64,000 nt of DNA from Paragorgia papillata (GCA_035771165.1 JAWNZC010000446.1:1612001-1676000); one strand, 5' to 3'; positions 12,155 to 23,723 are shown, counted from the stretch's first letter. Notes: generated by a model from the sequence alone, not told the origin. Made by a program: numbers and translations.

Positions 12155-13020
12155 TGGGAACTGCTGCTCAATTTGCTACTCGCTCTCAGTCGATAAATGG
12201 CATACTTATGGCATGCCTTTGAGTACTATATTATTTTATTCCATTTTTTTTTTTACTTTTTAAATTTTATTCTTTTTATTTTAAGAATGTTTGCCATTTG
12301 GAGTCGCATTAAACTCGAACAGAAGATGTGTTATTGTCATGTCACGAGTATTTTGGTAAGTTTGGGAGATGTTTATGTAGATGCTTTATGTAGTATAAGT
12401 TTAATATGTTCACTTGTAATATACGCGAACAACAGCATGTCTACGGCGCAAGCTACAGCATCTATGCATAGAAAAATTAAACAAGATTACACGAGCGAGG
12501 CAAAATATGAGATATCGTTTATATTTTGTTTTAATGTGTTTTTTTTTAGATAAAGTAGGCGTCAAGAATGAATTTTGATACAAATAAGTCTTGACAGGTC
12601 GTATTCCAGCGGGGGCAGTTTAACTATTGCTAAAATGTTACATTGGAAGTTAAGGTTAACAATATTGCAATATTAAGCAGAATGTTTAACTGCTTTACTA
12701 CCGAGTAAAATCGTCTGACGTTAGAGTAAAATACTAAAGTCTGCTTCGTTCGAAAACGAACCATACGGTAGGCAAAGAGTTAAAATACAGCATAAATGCA
12801 TCCACTGAATAATTGAAAACAGTTTATTTTATGTGCGTACTGTACATACTGCATTGTGTGGTAGTACAGTATATATTGCGAGCAGCCTTTTGCAGCCATG
12901 CAGTGTTTACGTATAATTTGCAATTTAGCGACATTTTTAATAAAGAGATTATATGGTTACATTGTACATGCATCTGTTTACATCTGGACTTTTAGAGTTG
13001 CTGCTTAGGTATGCGGTAAC
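12155..13020. other. Intergenic, no gene recognised
   Basis: AT-rich. The 118-codon plus frame at 12197-12553 is Phe/Ile-rich, lacks any domain and is probably chance. Confidence 0.45.
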
Positions 13021-13292
13021 ACTAAACGTGACACACACACATGTATATATATATGGCCCATGCGCACTTCACGCTATCTGAATGTACTTCACCGATGCTG
13101 TCCCACATGCGGTTGTCACCGACAATCGCATGTGTATAAGTAATTGATGAAATTCATTCAGATTGTTCCAAGCTACACTGATGAGCTGTTGTACAGCGAA
13201 ACACCGTGTCTGTAGATTGAACTATATATATATATATATATATATTGACGTGCCTGATTTACTCTGGTCAAGGGTAGTTCATCACGTTTAAT
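13021..13292 (+). mobile_element. Structured retroelement-like unit carrying a hammerhead ribozyme
   Basis: TAAACGTGA near 13023 and its complement TCACGTTTA near 13282 bracket a unit that holds a 14-bp hairpin at 13104-13134 inside the stem ATCTGAATG/CATTCAGAT (13076-13084 with 13155-13163), the ribozyme at 13172-13215 and a TA microsatellite at about 13226-13246. Hammerheads are known in Penelope-like elements and retrozymes; which of these this belongs to cannot be told, since no protein is encoded here. Confidence 0.55.
13172..13216 (+). ncRNA. Type I hammerhead ribozyme
   Basis: All core positions are present in order. Stem I strand CTACA (13173-13177), conserved CTGATGA (13178-13184), stem II GCTGT/ACAGC with loop TGT (13185-13197), conserved GAAA (13198-13201), short stem III ACA/TGT with loop CCG (13201-13209), cleavage-site C17 at 13210, and stem I return strand TGTAG (13211-13215), perfectly complementary to CTACA. 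The short stem III is typical of hammerheads in Penelope-like elements. Predicted cleavage is between 13210 and 13211. Activity is not demonstrated. Confidence 0.85.
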
Positions 13293-14087
13293 ACTTTTTT
13301 TATATAAACAAACTGTCTACATATAGCATCCTATACGCTGATATACATGTCATGTATACATGCACAATTAACCCTTTTTTCCATGCTCTGCCTTAATTCG
13401 TCGTGCCCTAATGCCTTGCAAAATTTGGAAACGTGTTTACCGAAAATTTGTGGATATAAACATACAGCGCTTAGTGCTTAGTGCACACTACATTATTCAG
13501 AAAATTAAAACAAAACCTTATGGATAGCAAGGTTGACTTCTGTGTGCCAACACCTTTTTTCCTTTATGGGAAGACGATTTCGCGTATCTTCAATGCATTT
13601 TTTGCATATCGAAAGGTATGGAAGATTTTTACAAACAGGTAGCAGTTTCTGCAACAATGTTTTCATGCCAGCGGGGTGTTTAGTTTTGCTGGTTGGATTA
13701 GTATTATTTTCAAATGAGAAATCTTACATCTTAAATTCTTATTACAGCAATTTATAAACAGATGATCTCCATCTGAGGGTCACTATAGGTTATCAGTATC
13801 CAAAATACTGTCATGTGTCACTCTTTAAATAGTCGCTTACTCACTTACTTTTACTTACGATCGTGTAATGCTAGTTTATGCCTTGTAGATTGTACTATTA
13901 TATTAACCATTGCTAACAATATTCAAGCCATTAGACAGGTATAACATTGTTTCTTGAGACTAATAAAACTAAGTCAACGAATCTTTTCATCAAACCACGA
14001 GGATACCCGTTTCATTATAACAGGTTGAATTACGCTGTAGAAGATCTAACACACAACAGAGGATATACGTTCTAACCCGAACCAGAC
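13293..14087. other. Upstream region of first MFSD6-like gene
   Basis: No exon or repeat recognised. It presumably holds the promoter and 5' UTR of the gene starting at 14088; no specific element can be assigned. Confidence 0.4.
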
Positions 14088-16823
14088 ATGATGAAAGAGG
14101 TCGATCATAACGACGACGAGGTTGTCTCTTTACTTGAAGAAGATGAGACTGACAATAGCCGACGGAATTACAGCGAGTGTGTAAACCGGCAGTTTATTGC
14201 TCCGAAACTTTTCTACTTTTTCTTTTTTTCTGCCCAAGGATCTTTAATGCCCTACCTCGCGTTGTATTACAAACAACTTCATCTATCAGCTGCGGAGGCT
14301 GGACTTGTATCCGGAGCAAAGATGTACGTTGCCTTTCTTATTATACCACTATGGAGCATGCTAGTAGACAAATTTAAGGTTGGGAGACTTGTATTCATTA
14401 TGTCCACGACTGCTCTAATTGCTACAATGTTAACCATATCCATGGCTCCAGGCGATATTTGTCGGATACACAGCACAGTTACAACAAAACGAAGCTATCC
14501 AGTTGATGGGGTATCGACGTTTAATCAAACAGTGGATTCCGGATATTTAAGTATTCGACAAAGTGACGGGTTTGGAACTCGTGACTCAAGCGTCGAGGCA
14601 GGGTTTGATACACCGTCGTTTACACTAACACTGAAAGATTCTGGTGCAACTCACAGTCATTTCAATCTTTTTTTATTTTTGTTCTTGGTAACAGTTTGTG
14701 GAACAGTATTTTCATGCCCTTGCCTTAGCTTGGCGGACTCAGCAACCGTCGAACTTCTAGCGAAGAACTCCGACACTCACAAATACGGAAAGCAACGTTT
14801 GTGGGGATCGGCTGGCAATGGCCTAGCTGCATTTATAGTAGGAGCGTCTATAAGTCGAACAAATCTTTGTCCTGGTGAAGAAAAACAAGTGAATTATTAT
14901 CTATGTTTTTATATATACGCTGTGTTTCTGTTTCTCGCTATTATTGCTGGCAGTCGCCTTCAATTCAACACAAGACTAGAGCTTAGTTGTAAGGAAGAAT
15001 CTTCTCGGTTGCTTACATCCCTTCGTCAAGTGCTCGTGAATTCCAATTACGTCATATTCCTTTTCACCGTTTTCTTCGACGGTGTTGCTATGTCGTTTAT
15101 CAAAACGTTTCTTTTTTGGTATCTTAAAGACTTGGGCGGTACTCAGTTTCTATTTAGCGTTATATCCGCAGTCAACTGCTCAGTTGAAGTGTTGATGTAT
15201 TTCTTTTCCTCGATATTTATTAAACGGTTAGGGAGTATTCGTGTGCTCTGTATTGGGCTGCTGTGCTACGCCATTCGATTTCTGTATTACGCTTTCGTCA
15301 ATAAACCTTGGCTTGTTCTTATTGTGGAACCACTTTCTGGCATAACAACTGCTGCTTTTTGGTCCGCCATCATGTCTCATGTGGGTCTTACTGCAGCAAA
15401 GGAATCGGCGGTCACACTTCAAGGTGAGTGATTAACTATTTAGGGTGTGTGTACAGGGCCAAGCTGCCTCGGGCCTTAATTTGAGAGGGGCCCCTTCATT
15501 TTTAAGATTCGAGTTTTTGACGTAACAAAGCGCAGACCAGAGAACGCGAGGCCCTATTACATATGTGACGTCATCAGGCGCCCAAATCGATATTTTGCCC
15601 CAGGCCCCACAATACTTTTCGGCGGCCCTGATCATTGTTTCTTATCTTAATGCTTTCTTACGAAATTTATATCTCTTGCATTTCACTATATAGTGGAAAG
15701 ATGTGTGTATGTGTGGAATATACCAAATTCATACATGCAATGCGTGTTATATTAAGAATATTAACAATTCTGAAACCTTGATAATGGAGACGTGTGATTA
15801 ACATTCATTCATGCAGTAGCGGGTATAAAGTTTTCTGTTTTAAATGTGGAAGGACATGCAGTTATTTTGCTGAATATGGAAGATATAAGACCATTTCTGT
15901 TAAATGAGATTTAAAAGCGTTAGAGTGTAAGGGCGTTTACATTTGAAAATGTTGAGTTTGTTGATATCTTATATTCAGAAATAAAGAAATCGTAACTTTT
16001 GTACACGAAGAATAACAAGTACCTTATTGTAACCATCTTACTCAAAAATTGCGATTTATTAAGTTAGCTTCATATAGGTGCATAATTACATGGCCCCTTT
16101 CTTAAACAATCTAGGACCGACCTATATTAATTAATTTTTTAAACTTAAATTAGTTAAGTATAATTTGCACGGCACTAGCACAAGACTGGAACAACCAAAT
16201 TTTAACCTTGAATGGCTACATAAGTCATTTTCGTATACAACTAGTACCCTATGGAACAATTTACCGGTTGAAATAAGGGAATCCAAAAATATTATGTATT
16301 TTAAAAAGTCTGTAAGCAAGCATACATTTTTGTAGCTACTGCAGGTTCTACCATATCATTTCATTATTATTATTATAGAATTAGATTCACTTTAAATGTT
16401 TTAGGTTTTTAGAATTATTTGTAAATACTATTAATGTATATATGATAAGGTCAATACTGATATACTATTTTGCTTGCATGGTGAATATCGTTGGTAATTA
16501 TAAATTTTAACAGCATGACATATTGCTGTATACTGATTTGCATAGCATGACCAGTATATAGCTACTATGTTTAGCGTTGCCACTGAATATAATTTCAAAG
16601 TCCAAAATTATCACTTTTGTACCTTCTAGGAGTTATCCATTGCCTTCACTGGGGACTTGGTCATGGGTCTGGTCAGGTGTTAGGAGGATTACTTATTCAC
16701 AGTATCGGATCTAGAAAGACTTTCGCTTTGTTTGCATTTCTTAGTATTTTAAATTTAATTGTGTATTTACTTGTTGCGTACTGTACAAGGGGGCGCAAAA
16801 ATCACAAACCAGAAGAGAACTGA
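14088..16823 (+). CDS. MFSD6: MFSD6-like major facilitator transporter A (two exons)
   Basis: Exon 1 is 14088-15423 and exon 2 is 16630-16823, joined by a phase 1 GT-AG intron (CTTCAAG/gtgagt ... ccttctag/GAGTTATC), giving about 509 aa. The N-terminal tail is acidic and cytosol-like, followed by LFYFFFFSAQGSLMPYLALY (TM1), a long hydrophilic loop of about 70 residues, then HKYGKQRLWGS and the conserved FLFWYLKDLGG...FSVISAVNCSVEV block. Exon 2 supplies the end of the transporter (GVIHCLHWGLGHGSGQVLGG and the last two TM segments). Without exon 2 the protein would lack its final helices. The family is an MFS_1-like multi-pass membrane group; the substrate is unknown. The paralogues at 19.8 and 24.6 kb align throughout. 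The intron contains a LINE tail. Confidence 0.9.
16159..16335 (+). mobile_element. LINE 3'-end fragment in MFSD6-A intron
   Basis: An open stretch ending in TAG at 16335 reads like the C terminus of CR1/L2-type reverse transcriptase ORFs: LEWLHKSF..., then STLWNNLPVEIRES and YFKKSVSKHTFL. AT-rich 3' UTR-like sequence with (ATT)n follows to about 16450. Only the tail remains. Confidence 0.75.
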
Positions 16824-17184
16824 AATTGATTTTAAAAGTTTATATACGTTGTTATTTAGAAGACCTATGCGTATAGTTAAAAACGAATGTATAAAATATG
16901 GATATTGTAAACTAAATTACTGTATCTTCATGCTTAGCGTGTAGTATGTAAGGTATATATATAGTGTTTGTTTTTTTAAATATTGTAGCACAGCCAGCTG
17001 CTTTCTGTTATTGTTTTTATTTTGACGTAGACTATTGCGTGAGTTTATCTGAAAATTTACTCGGCATTCTAGCAGACGAGCATTTCGAGCAATCAATTAT
17101 AGGGGGACAACAGTCCGTTTTGCGCATGTCCATAGGGTTGTTTACGTTTTGATGAGTCCTTATAATTTTGATAATATTTTAATA

Positions 17185-17330
17185 ATAACTTCTTAGTAAC
17201 CGAGAGTGCGGTCATTACGGAAAAATATCAGACCGAAGTCTTGACAGTGCGAACCGAGCTCGTAGAGCGAGGTTCATACCTAATGTATAATGACCAAGCA
17301 GTCGAAGTTAATAAGAAGTTTATTACATGG
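17185..17330. mobile_element. Palindromic MITE related to the 11.1-kb unit
   Basis: Ends TAATAACTTCTTAGTAACCG and (complement) AAACTTCTTATTAACTTCG pair, with internal GGTCATTA/TAATGACC. Non-coding, downstream of the first MFSD6-like gene. Confidence 0.5.
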
Positions 17331-17767
17331 CTTTTTGAAACAGTACATCTTACATGACCCACATGATACGTATTTATAGCGTAACCTCGAGCGTATGACA
17401 TAGACTCGTCGTTTTCAATGTTGTTATCACTCTTGTTTTTGTCGCTTTCGGAATCTTAAAACTCCCTTCCAGATTGCTCATCGTCCAACTCATACATAAT
17501 TTAGTCCTCAGGTTATATTGAATTCACAAACCTTTTGCGGTTTTCTTTCATTGTTTAGTTGCAAACAAAATGGCTGGCTCAACAGAGAAATTTATAACGT
17601 AAACAGATATTTTTCTAAAAATTATAAGAAGAGCCTGTGGAGCAGGCAGGGCAAAACCCGTAGTCGATCACGGTCGATTACGGAAAATAATCGACCGGCA
17701 CGTGACGCGTTTCAGCCAATGAGAACACACGATTTTAACGGAAGTAACTTGTGCCATATAATAAAAA

Positions 17768-17962
17768 ATAATAGTCCTTATTCCAAAATGGCCGCCGAAT
17801 TAGAATTATTTTATGTGCATATAAATTAACCCTTATGACCTCGTTTTAAAGTAAAAATTCTTTTGAATTTCCCACATGAAAACGAGTTCATAAGGGCTAA
17901 TTTATATGTATATACTAAGAATTTTAATCCGGTGGCCATTTTGGAATAAGGTCTATAACATT
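17768..17962. mobile_element. MITE family with TAAGG/CCTTA termini, copy 1
   Basis: The left arm TCCTTATTCCAAAATGGCCG through GCATATAAATTA pairs with the right arm TAATTTATATGTATATAC through GGCCATTTTGGAATAAGG. A second copy lies at 30032-30180 with the same CCCACATGAAAACGAGTTCA centre. Confidence 0.75.
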
Positions 17963-18367
17963 TTGATACTATTCTGTGATAAGTCTTGGACGAATCAATT
18001 CAAAGACTTACAAGACTTACCACAGATCCCTCAGTTTCTAGCAGCGTAGAGCGATATCAAGAACACTACGGAACACTACAGCAACTTCCTGATCTGTCTT
18101 TAGGTTGCTTTCTTCTTTTAATTTTCTTCAGTTTCAAATAAGTATACTTTAGAAGAATCTCAGGTGGCATAATATTGTTTCCTGCGACTACTATAGTGCT
18201 TGACGAAGAGGTTTTATGGGTCTATCTGACGATTTGGCTTGTTTACGAACAAGAACACAATTCACTATTGGCCGTGTAGAATGAGAACGAGTATATATCG
18301 CCGTGGAGTCCTCAACTGACAAATGTCAAAGAACATGCGCAAAACGGACTGTGGTTCCCCTTTTATC

Positions 18368-18455
18368 TATACTAAATATACAGTAACTCTATGGTGAAGC
18401 TTAAGGTGCAGATGTAGGTGGAGGAATAGGTTAAGGTGTAGGTGTAGGTGTGCAT
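18368..18455. repeat. GTAGGT-type minisatellite
   Basis: Imperfect repeats of AGGTGTAGGTGTAGGTGT and AAGGTG over about 80 bp. No gene significance seen. Confidence 0.6.
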
Positions 18456-18660
18456 TATGTATGTACTCCTATATTCTTATCGAGCATAAAAGTAAAAAGC
18501 CAAAAATTATTTTTTAAGCACTATACACAAGTATATTTGTAGGACAATGCTTTCTCTTTGTTTTGACTTAAAATAAATTTGAAAATGAGGTTTGAAATTA
18601 TTTTTTTTTGGTGATATAACAGTTTTACAAATTATCAGAATTAACACATGTGCTTTTAAC

Positions 18661-18822
18661 ACATGCCACTGTGTGTAGTAATAACACACCTTGGTAAGGT
18701 GTGTAGTAACACACCTTGGTAAGGTGTGTAGTAATAACACACATAAAGGTGTGTAGCAGCTACACACACCAAGGTATGTACTTTGGGGGACAAAAAAGGT
18801 GGGTAGTAGCTACACACCATTT
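18661..18822. repeat. Tandem repeat of a ~25-28-bp palindromic unit
   Basis: The unit resembles TGTGTAGTAATAACACACCT followed by TGGTAAGG, repeated three to five times with decay. Each unit is itself a near-palindrome (GTGTGTAG...CACAC), so the block can form serial hairpins. Confidence 0.75.
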
Positions 18823-19061
18823 TTTAGAGTGTGGGATGTCGACTACTTTATATGTTTTCTGCGTGCTTATATATATCCCGTTTATATAGATGCATTTCTA
18901 TACTGTCATTTAACTATATGAGTCCAAGCTTGACAGGACAATTTTTTGCCACATTAATGCTTTCTCATAAATTTAGAGAAAAATGTGTTGCATTTTTTGT
19001 CGAGAAGCCATTTTGTTTCAACCGAACGTGAATGGCAAAAATATTCTGAGATTGAGCAGCC

Positions 19062-19655
19062 AATCAAATACCCTGGTCCCAAAGGTTTTCTCTCGTAATT
19101 TAATTATAGCGGTAAGACGAGAGAGGATGGGAAACCTCTGGTAGGAAGCGGTGCGATTATTAGCGAGGTTCAGATCACACTTCCACTACCGCTACCGTAA
19201 ATGTGGTTAAACTGGTGTAATGTTTGTTTTTTCGTCCTGTAGTCGTAGTTGGTTTTAATCCTAGGTTCGGGACCTGCGACTATTACTGAACGTAAAAACA
19301 ATATTTAACATGCTTAATTATATGTATGGTAGCGGTAGTGGTAGTGGAAGTGTGATCTGAACCTCGCTATTGATCAAACCGCTCCAATAGAATTCTAGCT
19401 GAACAGAACGTGTTCACCATCTCTGATTGGATAACCATCAAACAGAGTTTTGATTCGCTAAACTTCTTATTACTAGGGTGATATGATTGGTTAAACCTGT
19501 ATCAGATTAGCCTATGAGATTTGTAGCCAAATATAGCCTGAATTACATGAAAGTGAGGTTCGTACCGCTTCCTACCAGAGGTTTTCTCTCCTTTCCTGTC
19601 TTACCGCTATGAAATTACGGGAGAAAACCTCTGGAACCAGGGTGCCAATCAGACT
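19062..19655. mobile_element. Inverted-repeat element interrupted by a second inverted-repeat element
   Basis: Outer arms 19069-19155 and about 19566-19650 share CCCTGG..., AGGTTTTCTCTC, TAGCGGTAAGAC and CCTCTGGTAGGAAGCGGT in reverse complement. Between them lies an inner element, 19162-19368, with ~40-bp TIRs (AGCGAGGTTCAGATCACACT) and a possible ATT duplication. The arrangement indicates nested insertion. Confidence 0.7.
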
Positions 19656-19843
19656 GTGAAAAGCACTATATGTGAGGTTATGCCAATAAACTATATTCTG
19701 TACCGAGTACTTTGTTATGCTATGCAATTGCTCCTCCTGAAAACATTCTTATAATTAGGTCGCAAAAACATCCCATACTGCTTATGTGTGTCGTCTTGCC
19801 TCCTATGTAAACAATTCCTTAATTCTACACTTTTGTTATTTGT

Positions 19844-21445
19844 CTAGTCAGACATAACTAACGTTTCCTTTTCGTCCTTGCCTGCAGTTTCACCACTTAT
19901 GGTAGGGCTTTCATCTATTGTTTCGTAACAATTCGTTTGTGGTTCTTCTCCAAAAGTATCAATTAACACATAAAGGACGAGAATCAGAATGCACAAAATA
20001 CCAAAAATTACAAATGTTGCCGGAGCGCCAAACCTATGCACCAAAAGTCCCCCAATTATTTCCCCAGCACCATACCCGAGTCCCCAGTGGACACCGTGTA
20101 GTATACACTGCATTGTGGTCTTTGCGCCAGGCATCGAGTTTCGACTGACGTAAGAAAGGCACGCAGCCCACACAGCAGCTGTCGTTATACCGGGAAGAAT
20201 TTCTACTGGAAGGACAAGCCATGGATTGGAAACAGATGCATAATAAAACAGACGTATTGCGTAACATATTAGACCTAAGTACAAAACCTTTGCGTGACCG
20301 ATGCACTTAATAAGTCTCGAAGACAAAAAATACATGCTAACTTCCGCGAAGCAATTGACCGCTGATATGACGCTAAACAACAGTTGAGGTCCTCCAAGAT
20401 CTTTTAAATGCCAGAACAAAAATGTTTTGATAAAAGCCATCAAAAAGCCAAGATAAAGTGCCGTGAAGAGAAACATCAGGTACTTGTTATTTTGAAGCGC
20501 TTGGAGTCCGACCCGCAATCCCACTCGCTTCTGCTCTGTTTTTTCCTCTTGATTGAATTGGAACCTGGTGGCGAGAATGAGTGCAGTACTCATCAATCCG
20601 GCGAAAGTGTAGAAACAAGGAATAAAATCCACAACTTCAACTTTTCGATTTTCGTCACATCTGTGAGTAGTTTTCAGTGAGGCACCCACTACTGAGGCAC
20701 CAATACCCCAACCAATGGAACCGGTCAATCTCTGCATGCCATACTTGTGGGTATTTTTACCCAAAAGTTGCATCGTTGCGGTATCAACTAATGCCAACGA
20801 AGGAGACGAAATCAGGGTTCCGAAGAATGTAATAAGAAATAATGTTATAAAACAGTTTTTACTGTCTATGTATACTGTCTCGAGTCCTTTGAAATTCGTT
20901 ATGGCATTTATAGGCCAAGGACTGCCTTCTGTGAAAGCATTGTCTACGGCTAGGCGATACTTGTCTTTGTTCATTTCTACCATTTTGTCAATTTCTGGCT
21001 CTGATATTTCACTGTCTGGATCATTAAGTCTGTAGCTGAACTGCTGTGTGGCGTTACAAAATCTAGCCGTTACAATCTTCCGCTGAACTGGCGGAGGGAC
21101 AAGACTTATGGCGAACGTCGAGATGATCAATGATATCAAAGACACTATTAATACCAGTCGACTCTTGTTAAATCGGTCAACAATAGCTCCCCAAATAGGA
21201 ATCACCAAAAAATTTACGAATGGCTTTAGACCCATTAGAATTCCAACCTGAGTTGGCGTAAGCAGAAGTTGTTTGAAGTACAAAGCCAAGTAAGGCAAGA
21301 GCGAACCCCAACCAGAGAAGAAAAAGAAATAAAACAACTTTGGTACCAGAAGTTGTCGATTGACTCTCGGACAGCATTTTTTCTCATTTTCATCAATTTC
21401 GTCCAGGTTCTCGCCTTCAGGTTCGCCTTTTTCTTCAGCATCCAT
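19844..21445 (-). CDS. MFSD6: MFSD6-like major facilitator transporter B (single exon)
   Basis: An uninterrupted 533-aa frame, with ATG at 21445 after in-frame stops upstream. The N terminus is acidic (MDAEEKGEPEGENLDE), followed by VPKLFYFFFFSGWGSLLPYL (TM1) and the family GILMGLKPFVNFLVIPIWGA segment. A hydrophilic loop of about 90 residues with several Tyr and Asp follows TM3/4, then HKYGMQRLTGSIGWG, FLFWHLKDLGGPQLLFSVIS and the C-terminal HGVHWGLGYGAGEIIGGLLV. About 12 membrane segments are expected. The tail is acidic. Unlike paralogue A, there is no intron at the Gln-Gly position in the last third. It lies opposite in strand between A and C. Transport substrate unknown; human MFSD6 is longer (roughly 790 aa) mainly because of loops. 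Confidence 0.95.
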   Translation of the reverse strand: MDAEEKGEPEGENLDEIDENEKKCCPRVNRQLLVPKLFYFFFFSGWGSLLPYLALYFKQLLLTPTQVGILMGLKPFVNFLVIPIWGAIVDRFNKSRLVLIVSLISLIISTFAISLVPPPVQRKIVTARFCNATQQFSYRLNDPDSEISEPEIDKMVEMNKDKYRLAVDNAFTEGSPWPINAITNFKGLETVYIDSKNCFITLFLITFFGTLISSPSLALVDTATMQLLGKNTHKYGMQRLTGSIGWGIGASVVGASLKTTHRCDENRKVEVVDFIPCFYTFAGLMSTALILATRFQFNQEEKTEQKRVGLRVGLQALQNNKYLMFLFTALYLGFLMAFIKTFLFWHLKDLGGPQLLFSVISAVNCFAEVSMYFLSSRLIKCIGHAKVLYLGLICYAIRLFYYASVSNPWLVLPVEILPGITTAAVWAACLSYVSRNSMPGAKTTMQCILHGVHWGLGYGAGEIIGGLLVHRFGAPATFVIFGILCILILVLYVLIDTFGEEPQTNCYETIDESPTISGETAGKDEKETLVMSD

Positions 21446-23684
21446 GTCCTTTATTTACTAAGTTTCATCGTGAATAATGTAATTCGTTTTGATGGAGCAT
21501 GGTTGGATGCTCGTATCAACTGAATTAATTATAAGGTTTTTATTGTTGAACTGGTTAAACAAAATAGCCACCAAAAAAATCTATTATTGACCTTAAAACA
21601 ACAACGTCAAGAGCCATAATAAGGCTTGATCCTCTGGTTATTGTAAACTTTAGCTAGCATTGTATCATGTTTTTTTGTTGTATTTTATTAATTTAATGTT
21701 TGTTCATGTGATTTAAATTTTTGTTCATGTGATAACGAAACAGTTTTCTATTTATTCAAAGCTTGGTAGTGCAAAGATCGTAAAGGTTGTGGTATTGCCA
21801 TTGTTTTGATTTACTACTGCTTTGCCAACATAATATTATGATTTTTTCTTTTAAAGTAATCTATCATTTTAGCAAATAAAAATTATATTCTTGCAGCAAG
21901 TTGCCGATGCTTCTGCTAAAATGTCTGTTTTATAGTTGCTATCATCTACATCGTGATATTTTACTGTCGAAAATTGTCAATGTCTTAATTATTATTGTGT
22001 GATTTTTGTTGTTTACAGTATTATTTAAACTAAGTTTCATAAAATAATATATATACATATATATTTTTCGTTATGATTATTGATAGGGCTAGTGTAAATG
22101 AGCCTACGGAAAGAGAAAGGTTTTGGGCGTATAAGTTGGATACTTTTATACCTAAGGGATTTTCCAAGGAATTTTGACACTGAAAACGATGTCGGAGTTT
22201 TTCGGAATTCGATTCCCGTTGAAAGTTATAGAACACTTTAAATTTCTAATATGGTCCGCATAAAGGGGTTGTGGAAATGTCGCCAATTATTGACAATCGT
22301 AAATTATCAGACAGTTTATTGTAGCCAATTTTTGTACGCTCTATAGCCTATATGTTTGCTGTTGGTTTATGGTTTAATGTATATGCATGCGTTGTGATGC
22401 AGACGCGTTACTTATTTTAGCCCGAGGACACCCCTGATGGTATACGGTATACGGTATAACCTTAGTTATAGTATCGACCAACTAGTGGTCTATAACAAAT
22501 CCGGCATTCTGATTGGCTGAGCTACTAGTGGTCTATTGGTGTTAGACCACTGGTAGCGTTATCCAATGACGAAGCTTCTTATAACTGGAATATTCCTATT
22601 CTGACCAATCAGAAGCCACGACATATTTACGCCGTAAACAAAACCTGGAAACTATAGGCTAAAAAATCAAGCATGGCGTCCGCTAAAATTTTTAAGCGAG
22701 TGATGAAAATATTGGCATGTAAGTAATGGGAAATTATTCAGTTTGACATTTGAATAAGAAAATGAATTCGCTTAAGCCTATGGCAAAAGTAATTACAATC
22801 TTGTTTTTTTTTTGTGAACGATGGTTTACCATATGCAATCGAACTACTCTACATTTTCTATTTTCTCGGCTTCGCCTCATTAACTATCAGCTCAGAAAAC
22901 TCGGGCTCGTGGTCTAATTGTTACTGAATTATTCGATGCTTTTTTGGTGACAAAAATTATTCTAAAATTAAATATATGTATTTTACAACTGCACATTAGT
23001 GTTTGTATACCCTTATTACCCTAGTGTTTGTAGAGCTGCACAAATTGATTTAGAACAGCGCATTTTGTGTAGAACTGCACGTTAAAAAAAGTACATGAAT
23101 GCATGCATGCATGCATGTAATTGTAAACAAAGATATATTTTACAAATGATTTGAATGATAGGCTGGATCTCGGCAGAAAGAGTGTCAACTGCGTAGCTTC
23201 TATATAAACATTATCCATAGTTAAGTATTCAGACAGTACTTTTGAGAGTTTCTTTAGTATATATAGGTGTAGTTATTATATATATATATACGATGGTTTA
23301 CGTGGTTTTAGGCTAGGGTATTTGGTTCGTCTCAAGATGTTTGACATACACTACTAATATATAGTATTAAAATGTTAAGTAGATAAAGTAAGAATACTAA
23401 ACGTATAACTATAAGGCCTAGGTCAAACGACGAACTTAATTGAGACGAACTAAAATTCTATTTTGGGTCGACCGAAATTAATTAAGTTCGACAGTTAGGT
23501 CAAACGTCGAACTTGCAAACGAATTCGGAATCAAAGCAACGATTCTTTGGGTCAGCGGGAAAATAGTGTACTACGCATGCTCTCATACCAAAATCCATAT
23601 TATCATAATTTATCATACAAAATTTAAATTATGCTTTTAGTTCGGCTCATGAGAAGATCGACGTTTGACCCAGGGACGATCTTC
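21446..23684. other. Intergenic between MFSD6-B and MFSD6-C, repeat remnants only
   Basis: The gene B promoter presumably lies just above 21446. From about 22436 to 22640 are short inverted motifs (ACTAGTGGTCTAT repeated, TAGACCACTGGTAG) with CCAAT motifs, typical of an old MITE. GCATGC repeats near 23100 and palindromic GTCAAACG/GTTCGAC motifs near 23420-23520 are also present. No gene was recognised. Confidence 0.5.
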
Positions 23685-23723
23685 AGACGTTCTATCCGTC
23701 TGCGTCAGACGGATAGAACGTCT
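23685..23723. repeat. Perfect 18-bp hairpin
   Basis: AGACGTTCTATCCGTCTG is followed by CGT and its exact reverse complement. No T-run follows that would suggest a terminator. It lies in a region with other GACG-type inverted motifs. Confidence 0.85.

Noticed and set aside
12197..12553. 118-codon Phe/Ile-rich frame
   Set aside because: No ordered transmembrane pattern, no splice or promoter context; typical of AT-rich non-coding DNA.
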